This document shows, in pieces, positions 34,181-41,304 of a DNA stretch of 45,553 nucleotides. Origin of the DNA: DASPTT01 sp035623275 (GTDB lineage: Bacteria; Actinomycetota; Acidimicrobiia; Acidimicrobiales; UBA8190); contig DASPTT010000158.1 in assembly GCA_035623275.1 (NCBI GenBank), forward strand, positions 1 to 45,553. The letters are read 5' to 3'. Each line of letters begins with the position of its first letter. The first letter of the stretch is position 1. The position numbers were made by a program, and so were the translations under genes. The notes under the pieces are model-generated. The model ran no database searches. It saw only the letters and a program-made list of their open reading frames with translations, and was not told where the DNA came from.

Positions 34181-35064
34181 TCGCCCCGCCCGGTCCACTC
34201 GGCCAGGCGGGCGCTGAGCATCTCGATCTGGGCGCGCAGCGCCGTGACCTCGGTCGCCAGCCGGTCGAGCGCGCCCGCCGCGCCCACCTCGCCCGCCGCG
34301 CCCGCCGCGCCCGCCGCGCCCGCCGCGCCCGCCTCGCCCACCGCGCCCACCGCGCCCGCGCCCGTCTGGGCTGCCTCGGCCGGGGCCGTCTCGTCGGAGG
34401 AGTCGAGACGGAAGAAGCTGGCCAGCGACCCGGCGAGCACGCCCAACACGGCGATGCCGGTGACCATGATCGTGACGCCGGCCCATCGGCCCGTCGGTGT
34501 CTTGGGGACGATGTCGCCGTAGCCGACGGTGGTCATGGTGACGATGCCCCACCACAGGGCGTCTCCGTGGGTGGCGAACTCGGGGTTGGTGGGGTGCTCT
34601 GCGTAGTACGCCACGAGCGAGGCGACCACCAGCACGCCGACGGCGACCACGGCCACCCGGCCGAGGCGCTGGACCAGCCGGTGCGCCCCCCGGCTGGCCA
34701 TGAGCAGCCGCGCCAGCCGGGCCAGCCGGAGCAGCACCACGAAGCTGCCCGCGTGGGCGCCCGGGAGCAGGTACCACGGCGCGGTGAGCGTGACCACGGC
34801 GAGGTCGAAGCGCCCGAAGCCGGTGCGGGTGTAGTGGTCGAGGCGGCGGACGTGGACGACGAAGTCCAAGAGGAAGACCAGCCAGGTGGCGACCCCCACG
34901 ACCTCGCCCAGCCAGTTGCCCGCTTCGGGGACGATGACCAGGGGGAGGATGGCGGACACGACGATGGGCAGTCGCATCCGGGCGTCGAAGCGCACCATGA
35001 AGGCGGCATCGTCGTCGGTGCGGGGCCGGCCAGGGCGCACCGGCGCCCCGGCGATCGCGTCCAC
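34168..35064 (-). CDS. Voltage-gated-type potassium channel with Ala/Gly repeat tail
   Basis: This protein of about 298 residues has several membrane segments, an Arg-rich S4-like stretch (LLRLARLARLLMASRG), a pore helix and the selectivity filter TMTTVGYGD, then a last membrane segment (TIMVTGIAVLGVLAGSLASFF). It is a plasma-membrane K+ channel of the bacterial Kv-like type. After the pore comes a Gly/Ala-rich repeat encoded by 9-bp DNA repeats and a short coiled coil (LDRLATEVTALRAQIEMLSARLAEW) that may assemble the tetramer. The start is uncertain: GTG at 35064 has CAGGAT 6 nt upstream, while the frame is open to 35241 and would overlap the divergent gene. Confidence 0.85.
   Translation of the reverse strand: MDAIAGAPVRPGRPRTDDDAAFMVRFDARMRLPIVVSAILPLVIVPEAGNWLGEVVGVATWLVFLLDFVVHVRRLDHYTRTGFGRFDLAVVTLTAPWYLLPGAHAGSFVVLLRLARLARLLMASRGAHRLVQRLGRVAVVAVGVLVVASLVAYYAEHPTNPEFATHGDALWWGIVTMTTVGYGDIVPKTPTGRWAGVTIMVTGIAVLGVLAGSLASFFRLDSSDETAPAEAAQTGAGAVGAVGEAGAAGAAGAAGAAGEVGAAGALDRLATEVTALRAQIEMLSARLAEWTGRGDSSP
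34273..34353 (-). repeat. Nine 9-bp tandem repeats in the channel gene
   Basis: Nine units of GCCCGCCGC or one-to-two-base variants stand head to tail (plus-strand sequence). In the gene they encode an Ala/Gly tripeptide repeat between the pore and the coiled coil, a place where slippage would only change linker length. Confidence 0.9.
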
Positions 35065-35070
35065 GGCCCC

Positions 35071-35076
35071 ATCCTG
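35071..35076 (-). promoter_or_regulatory. Possible -10 box CAGGAT for the channel gene
   Basis: On the minus strand CAGGAT lies 6 nt before GTG 35064, the leaderless spacing, but its first base is C and not T. Confidence 0.3.
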
Positions 35077-35232
35077 CCCGGGTCGGGTGGCGCGCCGGTG
35101 GACCGCGCCCTCGTCCCGACGGGAGGAGGGGGTGGGCCGAAAGACCTCCGCGGCGCCGACCCATGGCCGTGGCGCCCCACCGTTGCCCAGGCTCACCATG
35201 GCAGGAGCAAGGATCGAACGGAGGCGGCCGCC

Positions 35233-35754
35233 ATGTTCCACCGGGGTTCACGACGAGGCGCGTGGGAGCTCGGCGACACGGCCGCCGGGCATCGTCCGGC
35301 CGCCGGCCACCCGGGAGAGGGCGAGGTCGAGGACCTTCGCCGCGACGACCTGCTCGCCTGCCCCGAGGGGGCCGTCCGGCTCGTGGTCGCCGCCCGGCTC
35401 CTGCACGATCACGGCCAGGAGGTCGAGGGGTGCCTGGCGCTCGAGGTCCTCGGCTGGGAGCGGGCAGAGGGCCCGGCCCGCAGCCTCCTGGACCGGATGG
35501 TGCGGACCGTGGTCGGGGGGAGGCACGCCGAGGCCGAACGCGCGGTGCGCCGGGCGGCCGCCCGGGCCGCGGCGCAATTCCAGGTGGAGCCGGAGGACAT
35601 GGGTGCCGTGGCCTCCCACTCCTTCGAGCGGGCCTCCGAGATCACCGGGCTGCGCCGGGACTTCCTGGTCCTGTGCGCCATGGCCTTCGCCGCCGAGCTG
35701 CTGCGCGGAGAAAGCCAGGAGATCCCCCTCCCGAGCTCGGGTGCCGACGGATGA
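35233..35754 (+). CDS. Hypothetical helical protein
   Basis: The 173-residue protein is not recognised. It is soluble, with no signal peptide or membrane segment, and largely helical after residue 35 (LLACPEGAVRLVVAARLLHDHGQEVEGCLALEVLGW, then a basic amphipathic helix AERAVRRAAARAAAQ and a final helix FLVLCAMAFAAELL). The ATG has GGAGG 8 nt upstream, one of the clearer ribosome sites in the window. Its stop overlaps the start of a 50-residue Cys/His protein (ATGA), so they are coupled. It diverges from the potassium channel gene. Confidence 0.6.
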   Translation: MFHRGSRRGAWELGDTAAGHRPAAGHPGEGEVEDLRRDDLLACPEGAVRLVVAARLLHDHGQEVEGCLALEVLGWERAEGPARSLLDRMVRTVVGGRHAEAERAVRRAAARAAAQFQVEPEDMGAVASHSFERASEITGLRRDFLVLCAMAFAAELLRGESQEIPLPSSGADG

Positions 35755-35903
35755 GCGAGCAGTGCCACGCCTATGTCTACGTCCCCTTCACCGAGACACG
35801 TGGGGGGCGGCGCCGGTGCAGGAACCGCACGACGCACCATTCGGGCCTGTGCTGGCTGCACCGGCACCCGGCCATGCCCGACGACCGGCGACGCCACGCG
35901 TGA
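35751..35903 (+). CDS. 50-residue Cys/His mini-protein, probable zinc finger
   Basis: The protein shows the pattern C-x(n)-GG-x-RC-R-N-x-T-x4-SG-x-CWLH: cysteines at about residues 5, 23 and 34 and histidine at about 37. This resembles the small zinc-finger-like motif found in many phage and bacterial proteins (C...RC.N.T....G.CW.H). It probably binds one zinc ion; the partner is unknown. Translation is coupled to the upstream gene through ATGA. Its short length makes the call rest on the motif. Confidence 0.6.
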   Translation: MSEQCHAYVYVPFTETRGGRRRCRNRTTHHSGLCWLHRHPAMPDDRRRHA

Positions 35904-35948
35904 GGGGCCGAGGACGGCGCCGGGTGCGCGCCGACGCCGGACGGCGGA

Positions 35949-36848
35949 TCAGCGCCGCGGCAGGTCGGCGGTGACCAGCTGGGCGATGAGCGTGTAGCCC
36001 GCGGTCATCGGGTGGATGTCGTGGAACTCGCAGTAGTAGGTGAGCTCGCACGTCTTGGCCACCGCCACCGGGACCACGCCGTAGGGGGCCAGCGAGGTGG
36101 TCTGGTCCAAGGGCACGTAGGCGCCGGAGGCCGCGGTGACGTCGGCGAAGCGGCCCCCCACCGAGCGGTACGAGCTGGACAGGGCGGGATTGATGAAGCT
36201 CTGGAAGGCGGTGACCGACAGCTTGGCCAGCGACTGGTCGCTCGGGCTGCCGCCCACCCACAGGCCCAGGAGGACGTCCGGGTAGGTGATCCCCACGATG
36301 GTGGCGTCGGGACCGGCGGCGGACCGCAGGGCGGGCATGAGGGTCGTCAGGTTCGCCTTGGCGGTGGCGATGGCGGCCACCACGCAGGTGGTGGGGTTGG
36401 CGTCGCCCGCGCAGTGGGTCACGTCGTTGCCGCCGATCGACACCGTCACCAGGGCGACGTGCCCCCGGTGCTGGCGGAGGAACTGCTCGGCGGCCGCGGC
36501 CTGCGTCATGGTCGGGTACTGCTCCCCGCCGGGGCCCAAGGCCGCCGGCGGGCAGCCGACGGCGTCGAGCAGCGACGTCGTGGTGGCCCCGGCACAGCCG
36601 AAGTTGGCCAGGGTCAGGTGGTAGCCGCGGGCGCCGGCCAGCCCGACGACCTGGTAGGCGAAGCCGTTGGTGGAGGTGTGCCCGACCCCTCCCTGGGGGT
36701 TGGGCTGGTAGCCGGCCGCGTAGGAGTCGCCGAGGGACACGTAGTACTGGGCCGCCGCCGACGAGCTCGACGAGCCGCACGAGGCCGCGCCGAACGCCCC
36801 AAGCACCAGGCACGAGACCGCGACCGACAGGCTGCGCCCGATCCCCAC
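35949..36848 (-). CDS. Secreted SGNH-family hydrolase (lipase/esterase)
   Basis: The 299-residue protein starts with an export signal (SLSVAVSCLVLGAFGAASC, then SSSSSAAA), perhaps lipid-anchored at the final Cys, although Leu is missing at -3. The mature part has the SGNH blocks: GDSYAAGY (catalytic Ser, about residue 44), Gly in the ANFGCAGATT region, GGNDVTHC (Asn), and HDIHPMTAGY (Asp and His near the C-terminus). Six cysteines suggest disulfides. Family members hydrolyse lipids or esters outside the cell. GTG at 36848 has a TAGCGT box 7 nt upstream. The reading frame further upstream is chance. Confidence 0.88.
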   Translation of the reverse strand: MGIGRSLSVAVSCLVLGAFGAASCGSSSSSAAAQYYVSLGDSYAAGYQPNPQGGVGHTSTNGFAYQVVGLAGARGYHLTLANFGCAGATTTSLLDAVGCPPAALGPGGEQYPTMTQAAAAEQFLRQHRGHVALVTVSIGGNDVTHCAGDANPTTCVVAAIATAKANLTTLMPALRSAAGPDATIVGITYPDVLLGLWVGGSPSDQSLAKLSVTAFQSFINPALSSSYRSVGGRFADVTAASGAYVPLDQTTSLAPYGVVPVAVAKTCELTYYCEFHDIHPMTAGYTLIAQLVTADLPRR

Positions 36849-36855
36849 GACGACG

Positions 36856-36861
36856 ACGCTA
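36856..36861 (-). promoter_or_regulatory. -10 box TAGCGT for the SGNH hydrolase gene
   Basis: On the minus strand TAGCGT lies 7 nt before GTG 36848. No Shine-Dalgarno sequence is present, so a leaderless transcript is likely. Confidence 0.55.
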
Positions 36862-36889
36862 TCGCCGCGCCGGGGCCCGGTCCGGTCGC

Positions 36890-37864
36890 TCAGTAGCCGG
36901 GCCCGTGATCGAGGATGCGGCGCGGCGCGCCGACCAGCATCTGGTCGATCTGCTCCTCGGTGACCCCACGCTCCCGCAGGACGGGCAGGACGTCGTGGCT
37001 GATGTGCAGGAAGTGCCAGTTCGGCGTGGCCGCGGCGAGCAGGTCGTCGGGGAACCAGTCGATGTGGCAGTTGGTGTCGTGCGAGAGGACCAGCTGGCCG
37101 GCCCAGCCCCGCTCGCAGAGCGCAGCCACCGTGTCGATGCGTCGCTCGGTCGGGCACAAGACGTCGACGCCGAAGCGGTCCATGCCCAGGGTCGACCCCG
37201 CGGCGAGCAGCTCCTCGAGGTAGCCGAGGTCCGTCGAGTCCCCGCTGTGGCCGATCACCACCCGCGAGAGGTCCACGCCCTCCTCTGCGAAGACCCGCTG
37301 CTGGTCGAGGCCGCGGCGGGTCGCCGCGTGCGTGTGCGTCGAGATGGGCAGGCCCGTGGCCCGGTGCACCCGGGCGACGGCCCGGAGGATCCGCTCGACG
37401 TCAGGGGTCAGCCCCGCCTCGTCGGTGGCGCACTTGAGGATCCCCGGACGAGCCCCCGTGCCGTCGAGCCCGCCGTCGACGTCCCCGCGGAAGAACTCGT
37501 CGAGGATGTCGACGCCGTCGGGCCGGAACGCCGCGCCCCGGTAGTCGAAGTAGTGCGGGAGGTGGTGGTACGTGTAGTAGCCGGTGGCCATCACGACGTG
37601 GAGGTCCACCTGCTCCGCCACCTCGAGGACCGCCTCCGTGTCGCGCCCGAGCCCCGGCACCGTCAGGTCGACGATGGTGTCGATGCCCGCGTCCTTGAGC
37701 TCCCGCAGGCGCTTCACGGCGTCGGCGACGGCCGCCGCGCGTGCCCATCCCGTCGGCCAGTTCCGCTCGATCTCGAACGTCCGGATGAAGACATGCTCGT
37801 GCATGAGCGTGCGTCCCAGCGCCGACGCCTCCACCGGCCCCCGGACGGTCATCACCTTGCCCAT
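36890..37864 (-). CDS. Phosphotriesterase-family protein (PTE-like lactonase)
   Basis: The 324-residue TIM-barrel amidohydrolase carries the full binuclear metal set of the phosphotriesterase family: H22 and H24 in MHEHVF, the bridging (carboxylated) K144 in GILKCATDE, H177 in STHTHA, H206 in GHSGD and D263 in LSHDTN. PTE-like lactonases open lactones such as acyl-homoserine lactones; some have weak organophosphate activity. The substrate here is not known. ATG 37864 is preceded by GGGAGGGAGGG, a strong ribosome site, and by a TACAGT box at 37906-37901. The operon seems to hold this gene alone. Confidence 0.93.
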   Translation of the reverse strand: MGKVMTVRGPVEASALGRTLMHEHVFIRTFEIERNWPTGWARAAAVADAVKRLRELKDAGIDTIVDLTVPGLGRDTEAVLEVAEQVDLHVVMATGYYTYHHLPHYFDYRGAAFRPDGVDILDEFFRGDVDGGLDGTGARPGILKCATDEAGLTPDVERILRAVARVHRATGLPISTHTHAATRRGLDQQRVFAEEGVDLSRVVIGHSGDSTDLGYLEELLAAGSTLGMDRFGVDVLCPTERRIDTVAALCERGWAGQLVLSHDTNCHIDWFPDDLLAAATPNWHFLHISHDVLPVLRERGVTEEQIDQMLVGAPRRILDHGPGY

Positions 37865-37900
37865 CCGCCGCCCTCCCTCCCTGGTTCCCGACCCGCCGTC

Positions 37901-37906
37901 ACTGTA
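37901..37906 (-). promoter_or_regulatory. -10 box TACAGT for the lactonase gene
   Basis: On the minus strand TACAGT lies 36 nt before the ATG, leaving a leader with a strong purine-rich ribosome site. It lies just past the stop of the upstream NlpC/P60 gene. Confidence 0.5.
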
Positions 37907-37914
37907 TCGGCGCC

Positions 37915-38457
37915 TCAGGACGCGGGACGGGTGGCGCCGAGGTACCCGGTCGCCCATATCGCGTCGATGCGCACCGCTCCACCGGAGCAGGGCGCATCGA
38001 CCATGGTCCCGTCACCCAGGGCGATGCCGACGCGGTCCACGGCCCCGGCCGAGGGCCCGAAGAAGACCAGATCGCCGGGCCGCAGCGCCGTCCCCGCGGC
38101 GAGCACGGGCCCCACGTCGTACTGCGACCGGACGTCGCGCGGCAGGGAGACGCCGGCCGCCGCGTAGGCCTGCTCGACGAGCGCCGGGCAGTCGAAGCCG
38201 CCGTGGCCGGGCCCGCCCCGTCCACAGGGGGTGCCCACCCGGGCCAGCGCCCAGCGCAGCGCGCCGCTGGCCGCGGGGGATGCGTCAGCGGCCTGCGACG
38301 ACGGCACGTCGGCGGTTGCCGCCCCGGCGTCGCCGCTCCCAGCGCCCGCCAACGCGCCCGGCGCCCCGGCCACGGCCGCGGCGCCGAGGACCACGGCCAA
38401 CGACAGGCCCGCGACGGCCGCGCCGGCACCGACGGCGAGCCGGCCCGGAGCACGCAC
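37915..38457 (-). CDS. Secreted NlpC/P60-like protein lacking the usual catalytic His
   Basis: The 180-residue protein has a long hydrophobic export signal (about 8-40, LAVGAGAAVAGLSLAVVLGAAAVAG) and an NlpC/P60 domain (about 70-175). The nucleophile region GGFDCPALVEQAYAAAGVSLPRD is kept, as is LRPGDLVFF. At the place of the catalytic histidine (normally HVGIYLG) the sequence is DRVGIALG, so His is replaced by Arg, and the GTPYVWGG motif is altered to GTPCGRGG. NlpC/P60 enzymes cut peptidoglycan stem peptides, and this one may be inactive or use another residue. GTG 38457 has GGGAG 4 nt upstream; GTG 38493 in the same frame is possible. Confidence 0.82.
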   Translation of the reverse strand: MRAPGRLAVGAGAAVAGLSLAVVLGAAAVAGAPGALAGAGSGDAGAATADVPSSQAADASPAASGALRWALARVGTPCGRGGPGHGGFDCPALVEQAYAAAGVSLPRDVRSQYDVGPVLAAGTALRPGDLVFFGPSAGAVDRVGIALGDGTMVDAPCSGGAVRIDAIWATGYLGATRPAS

Positions 38458-38558
38458 GGATCTCCCTGCCTCCCCGCCCGGGCGCGCGGGCACCGGGGTA
38501 GACGCATTCGGGTGAGCCGGGGCTCAGCGTCGGCCGGGCGTGCCGGCCTCGTCCGCAC

Positions 38559-38587
38559 AGTGCACCACGCGTGGCGCCGGTCGTCAA
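38559..38587 (-). promoter_or_regulatory. Possible promoter TTGACG-17-TGCACT upstream of the NlpC/P60 gene
   Basis: On the minus strand TTGACG (38587-38582) and TGCACT (38564-38559) are 17 nt apart. The -35 is good and the -10 is poor (no A at position 2). The leader would be about 100 nt. Confidence 0.35.
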
Positions 38588-38618
38588 CGGCCGACGCCGC
38601 CGGGCGGGGCGGGAGGGC

Positions 38619-38849
38619 TCAGGCGCCCGCGCCCGTGCCGTCGTCCGCGTCCTCCGGATAGATGAGCCGGTCCACGAAGGCCTCGTGGACCGAGGCCACC
38701 ACGAGCTCGGTGCCGCTCCACTCGTGGGAGACGCCCGCCTCGAGGAGGGTCTCGGTCAGCTTGGCCCGCTGGCGGTTGGTCCAACCGTCGGTGTCGTAGG
38801 CGACGTCGTCGGCATGCGTGTCGGGGTCCTCGGTGGGCTGGTCGGTCAC
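38619..38849 (-). CDS. Small acidic hypothetical protein
   Basis: The 76-residue protein is not recognised. It is acidic at both ends, with a compact centre (NRQRAKLTETLLEAGVSHEWSGTELVVASVHEAFVDRLIY) that suggests a small alpha/beta domain. There is no signal peptide and no cysteine. GTG 38849 is set by a TAACGT box 6 nt upstream. It lies between the NlpC/P60 gene and the F420/PPOX gene on the same strand, but with its own box. Confidence 0.65.
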   Translation of the reverse strand: MTDQPTEDPDTHADDVAYDTDGWTNRQRAKLTETLLEAGVSHEWSGTELVVASVHEAFVDRLIYPEDADDGTGAGA

Positions 38850-38855
38850 GCCGAC

Positions 38856-38861
38856 ACGTTA
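38856..38861 (-). promoter_or_regulatory. -10 box TAACGT for a small leaderless gene
   Basis: On the minus strand TAACGT lies 6 nt before GTG 38849, with no Shine-Dalgarno sequence. Confidence 0.5.
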
Positions 38862-38903
38862 CGGGGATCGGCCGGTGCCCACGCGACGGCGGCGGGGCCG
38901 ACC

Positions 38904-39314
38904 TCAGCCGGAGCGGCTCGGCCCCGCCCGCTCGACCGTCATCCGCAGCAGCACGCGCCGCTCGCTCGCCATGGCGGCGCGGTAGGCGTCCCAGTCGGGG
39001 TGCTCGCCGGCCACGCTGCGGTAGTAGGCGACCAGCCCCTCCATGGCGTCGGGCAACGCGACGATCTCGACCGGTCCCTCGAGCTGCGCCCAGGAGCCGA
39101 AGAAGCCGTCGTTCATGACGAGGATCGACGCGTAGGGGGCCCGGCGCAGGTGCGCCGCCTTCATCGCCGTCTCCCGCGTGCTCACGACCACCTTGCCGTC
39201 GTCGTCGACGGCCGCGGCCACCGGCGTCAGCGCCGGCCGCCCGTCGGCACGCGTGGTGGCCATCACCGCCCGGTGGTTGTGGCGCACGAACTCGAGCGCC
39301 TCGCCGACGTCCAC
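38904..39314 (-). CDS. PPOX-class, probably F420-dependent, oxidoreductase
   Basis: The 136-residue split-barrel protein resembles the pyridoxamine-phosphate-oxidase-like flavin/deazaflavin (F420) group. It has RAVMATTRADGRPALTPVAAAVDDDGKVVVSTRE (about 15-48), then KAAHLRRAPYASILVM and a C-terminal RVLLRMTVER. Such enzymes reduce diverse substrates with F420H2 in actinobacteria. Choosing F420 over FMN is an inference, supported by fbiC 3 kb away. GTG 39314 is set by a TAGGCT box 6 nt upstream. The gene diverges from the acyl-CoA synthetase gene. Confidence 0.87.
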   Translation of the reverse strand: MDVGEALEFVRHNHRAVMATTRADGRPALTPVAAAVDDDGKVVVSTRETAMKAAHLRRAPYASILVMNDGFFGSWAQLEGPVEIVALPDAMEGLVAYYRSVAGEHPDWDAYRAAMASERRVLLRMTVERAGPSRSG

Positions 39315-39320
39315 GTCTCG

Positions 39321-39326
39321 AGCCTA
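39321..39326 (-). promoter_or_regulatory. -10 box TAGGCT for the PPOX gene
   Basis: On the minus strand TAGGCT lies 6 nt before GTG 39314, as expected for a leaderless mRNA. Confidence 0.55.
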
Positions 39327-39380
39327 CCGACCGGGCCGCCTGCCGCGCCCCGGCGCCGGGTCGCGGTGACCACCCCTGAG

Positions 39381-39386
39381 TATGCT
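39381..39386 (+). promoter_or_regulatory. -10 box TATGCT for the acyl-CoA synthetase gene
   Basis: TATGCT lies 6 nt before ATG 39393, without a Shine-Dalgarno sequence, and so excludes the much longer open frame that begins at 38571. Confidence 0.6.
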
Positions 39387-39392
39387 CCCGGC

Positions 39393-41024
39393 ATGCGCAG
39401 CACGATGCAGGACGCGCCCTTGCTGGTCAGCGGCATCCTCCGCCACGGCCAGAGGGTCTACGGCGACAGCCTCGTGACGACCGTGACGCCCGCGGGCGAT
39501 CGCAGGGCGACGTTCCGCGAGGTCGCCGCCCGAGCTGAGCGGTTGGCCAAGGCCCTTCGCCGCCTCGGGGTCGGGGACGGCGATCGGGTCGGCACCTTCT
39601 GCTGGAACGATCAGGAGCACCTGGAGGCGTACCTGGCCATCCCGGCGCTCGGCGCGGTCCTCCATACGCTCAACATCCGCCTCTTCCCCGACCAGCTCGC
39701 CTACGTGGTGAACCACGCCGAGGACCGCGTCGTCATCGTGGACGGCTCCATCGCGCCCCTCTTCGCCCGGGTGCGCGCCGAGTGCAAGACCGTCGAGCAC
39801 GTGGTGGTGGTGGGGGAGGGCGACCTGAGCGGGCTGGGGGACACGATCGGCTACGAGGAGCTGATCGGCCCCGAGGAGCCGGGGATCGAATGGCCCGTCC
39901 TCGACGAGCGCCAGGCGGCGGCCATGTGCTACACGAGCGGGACGACGGGCAATCCCAAGGGCGTCGCCTACAGCCACCGCTCGACCTACCTGCACTCCAT
40001 GTGCCTGCTCACGGCGAACACCGTGGGGGCGAGCGAGAACGACCGGGTGCTCACCATCGTCCCCATGTTCCACGCCAACGCCTGGGGCATGCCCTATGCG
40101 GCGTTCCTCTCGGGCGCCGACGTCATCCTCCCGGAGCGGTTCCTGCAGGCGGAGCCGCTGGCGCGGATGTTCGAGGAGCTGCGGCCGACCCTGTCGCTCG
40201 GGGTGCCCACCATCTGGAACGACCTGCTGCGCTACAGCCGGTCCAACGACGTGGACCTGTCCTCGGTGCGGATGCTCACCGCAGGTGGCGCGGCGGTGCC
40301 CCGGGCCCTGATGGAGGCCTACGAGCAGCGCTTCGGCGTGAAGATGATCCAGGGCTGGGGCATGACGGAGACGAGCCCCGTGTGCGCGCTGGCCTTCCCG
40401 CCCAAGGGCACGCCGCCCGAGGAGGAGATGGACTGGCGTGCCAAGACGGGCCGCGTCGTCGCCGGTGTCGAGATCCGTGTCGTCGACGAGGCGGGCAACG
40501 TCCTGCCCGACGACGGCGTCTCGGTGGGCGAGTTCGAGGCGCGCGGGCCCTGGGTCACCGGGGCGTACGTGGGCGAGCCCACGCCGGAGCGCTTCCACGA
40601 CGGGTGGCTGCGCACCGGGGACGCCGGCACGCTCGACGAGCGCGGCTTCATGATGATCTCGGACCGCACCAAGGACGTCATCAAGTCGGGTGGGGAGTGG
40701 ATCTCCTCGGTCGAGCTCGAGAACGAGGTGATGGCCCACCCCGGCGTCTTCGAGGCGGCCGTCGTCGGCGTGCCCGACGAGCGCTGGGACGAGCGGCCGT
40801 TGGTCGTGGTCGTGTCGGCCGGGGAGCAGCGCCCGGCACCCGACGAGGTGCTCGACTTCCTCCAGGGCCGGGTGGCGCGCTGGTGGCTGCCCGAGCGATG
40901 GGCCTTCGTGGACGAGCTGCCGAAGACGAGCGTCGGGAAATTCGACAAGAAGGCCCTCCGCGCCATGGTGGCCGACGGGAAGCTCGAGGTGGAGGAGCTG
41001 CCCGTCCCCAAGCGCGCCGACTGA
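39393..41024 (+). CDS. Acyl-CoA synthetase (long/medium-chain fatty-acid-CoA ligase)
   Basis: The 543-residue protein belongs to the ANL adenylating family. It has the P-loop YTSGTTGNPKG (about 180-190), the A5-like QGWGMTETSP (about 319-328), GWLRTGDAG (about 404-412) and the catalytic lysine near the C-terminus in TSVGKFDKKAL (about 517-527). It activates a carboxylic acid to the acyl-AMP and then the acyl-CoA. The sequence style (MQDAPLLVSGILRHG start, NIRLFPDQLAYVVNHAEDRVV) resembles medium/long-chain fatty acid ligases, but chain length cannot be read. The enzyme is cytosolic or membrane-associated. Confidence 0.93.
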   Translation: MRSTMQDAPLLVSGILRHGQRVYGDSLVTTVTPAGDRRATFREVAARAERLAKALRRLGVGDGDRVGTFCWNDQEHLEAYLAIPALGAVLHTLNIRLFPDQLAYVVNHAEDRVVIVDGSIAPLFARVRAECKTVEHVVVVGEGDLSGLGDTIGYEELIGPEEPGIEWPVLDERQAAAMCYTSGTTGNPKGVAYSHRSTYLHSMCLLTANTVGASENDRVLTIVPMFHANAWGMPYAAFLSGADVILPERFLQAEPLARMFEELRPTLSLGVPTIWNDLLRYSRSNDVDLSSVRMLTAGGAAVPRALMEAYEQRFGVKMIQGWGMTETSPVCALAFPPKGTPPEEEMDWRAKTGRVVAGVEIRVVDEAGNVLPDDGVSVGEFEARGPWVTGAYVGEPTPERFHDGWLRTGDAGTLDERGFMMISDRTKDVIKSGGEWISSVELENEVMAHPGVFEAAVVGVPDERWDERPLVVVVSAGEQRPAPDEVLDFLQGRVARWWLPERWAFVDELPKTSVGKFDKKALRAMVADGKLEVEELPVPKRAD

Positions 41025-41039
41025 GCGCCGCGCGGGGGC

Positions 41040-41267
41040 ATGGGAACGGAGGAGCTGGCCCGGCGCCTGGCCGGCATCGCCGAGGAGCTCGCGGACCTGG
41101 CCATCGACCGCCTCCGCGAGGCTCGGGCCGCGCTCGACGCCGGGGGTGAGCCGGACCCTGTCCTGTTGGCCGACGAGCGCCGCGTCACGCGGGCGCGGCA
41201 CTCGGTGGAGAAGGCGGTCGTGCTCCTGTCGACGCGGCCGCCGGACGACGACGCCGGGACGGACTGA
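41040..41267 (+). CDS. Small helical hypothetical protein
   Basis: The 75-residue protein is not recognised. It is charged and predicted helical (EELARRLAGIAEELADLAIDRLREARAAL, then RRVTRARHSVEKAVVLL), with no cysteines. It begins 15 nt after the acyl-CoA synthetase stop on the same strand, so it may be co-transcribed. No clear ribosome site is seen. It converges on the LOG gene with a 37-nt gap. Confidence 0.55.
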   Translation: MGTEELARRLAGIAEELADLAIDRLREARAALDAGGEPDPVLLADERRVTRARHSVEKAVVLLSTRPPDDDAGTD

Positions 41268-41304
41268 CCCCGGATCGCCAAGACGTTCACCGGCGACGAC
41301 GAGG

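Noticed and set aside
38571..39392. N-terminal extension of the acyl-CoA synthetase frame
   Set aside because: The extra 274 codons lie antisense to two genes and upstream of a -10 box that sits 6 nt before the family-typical start.
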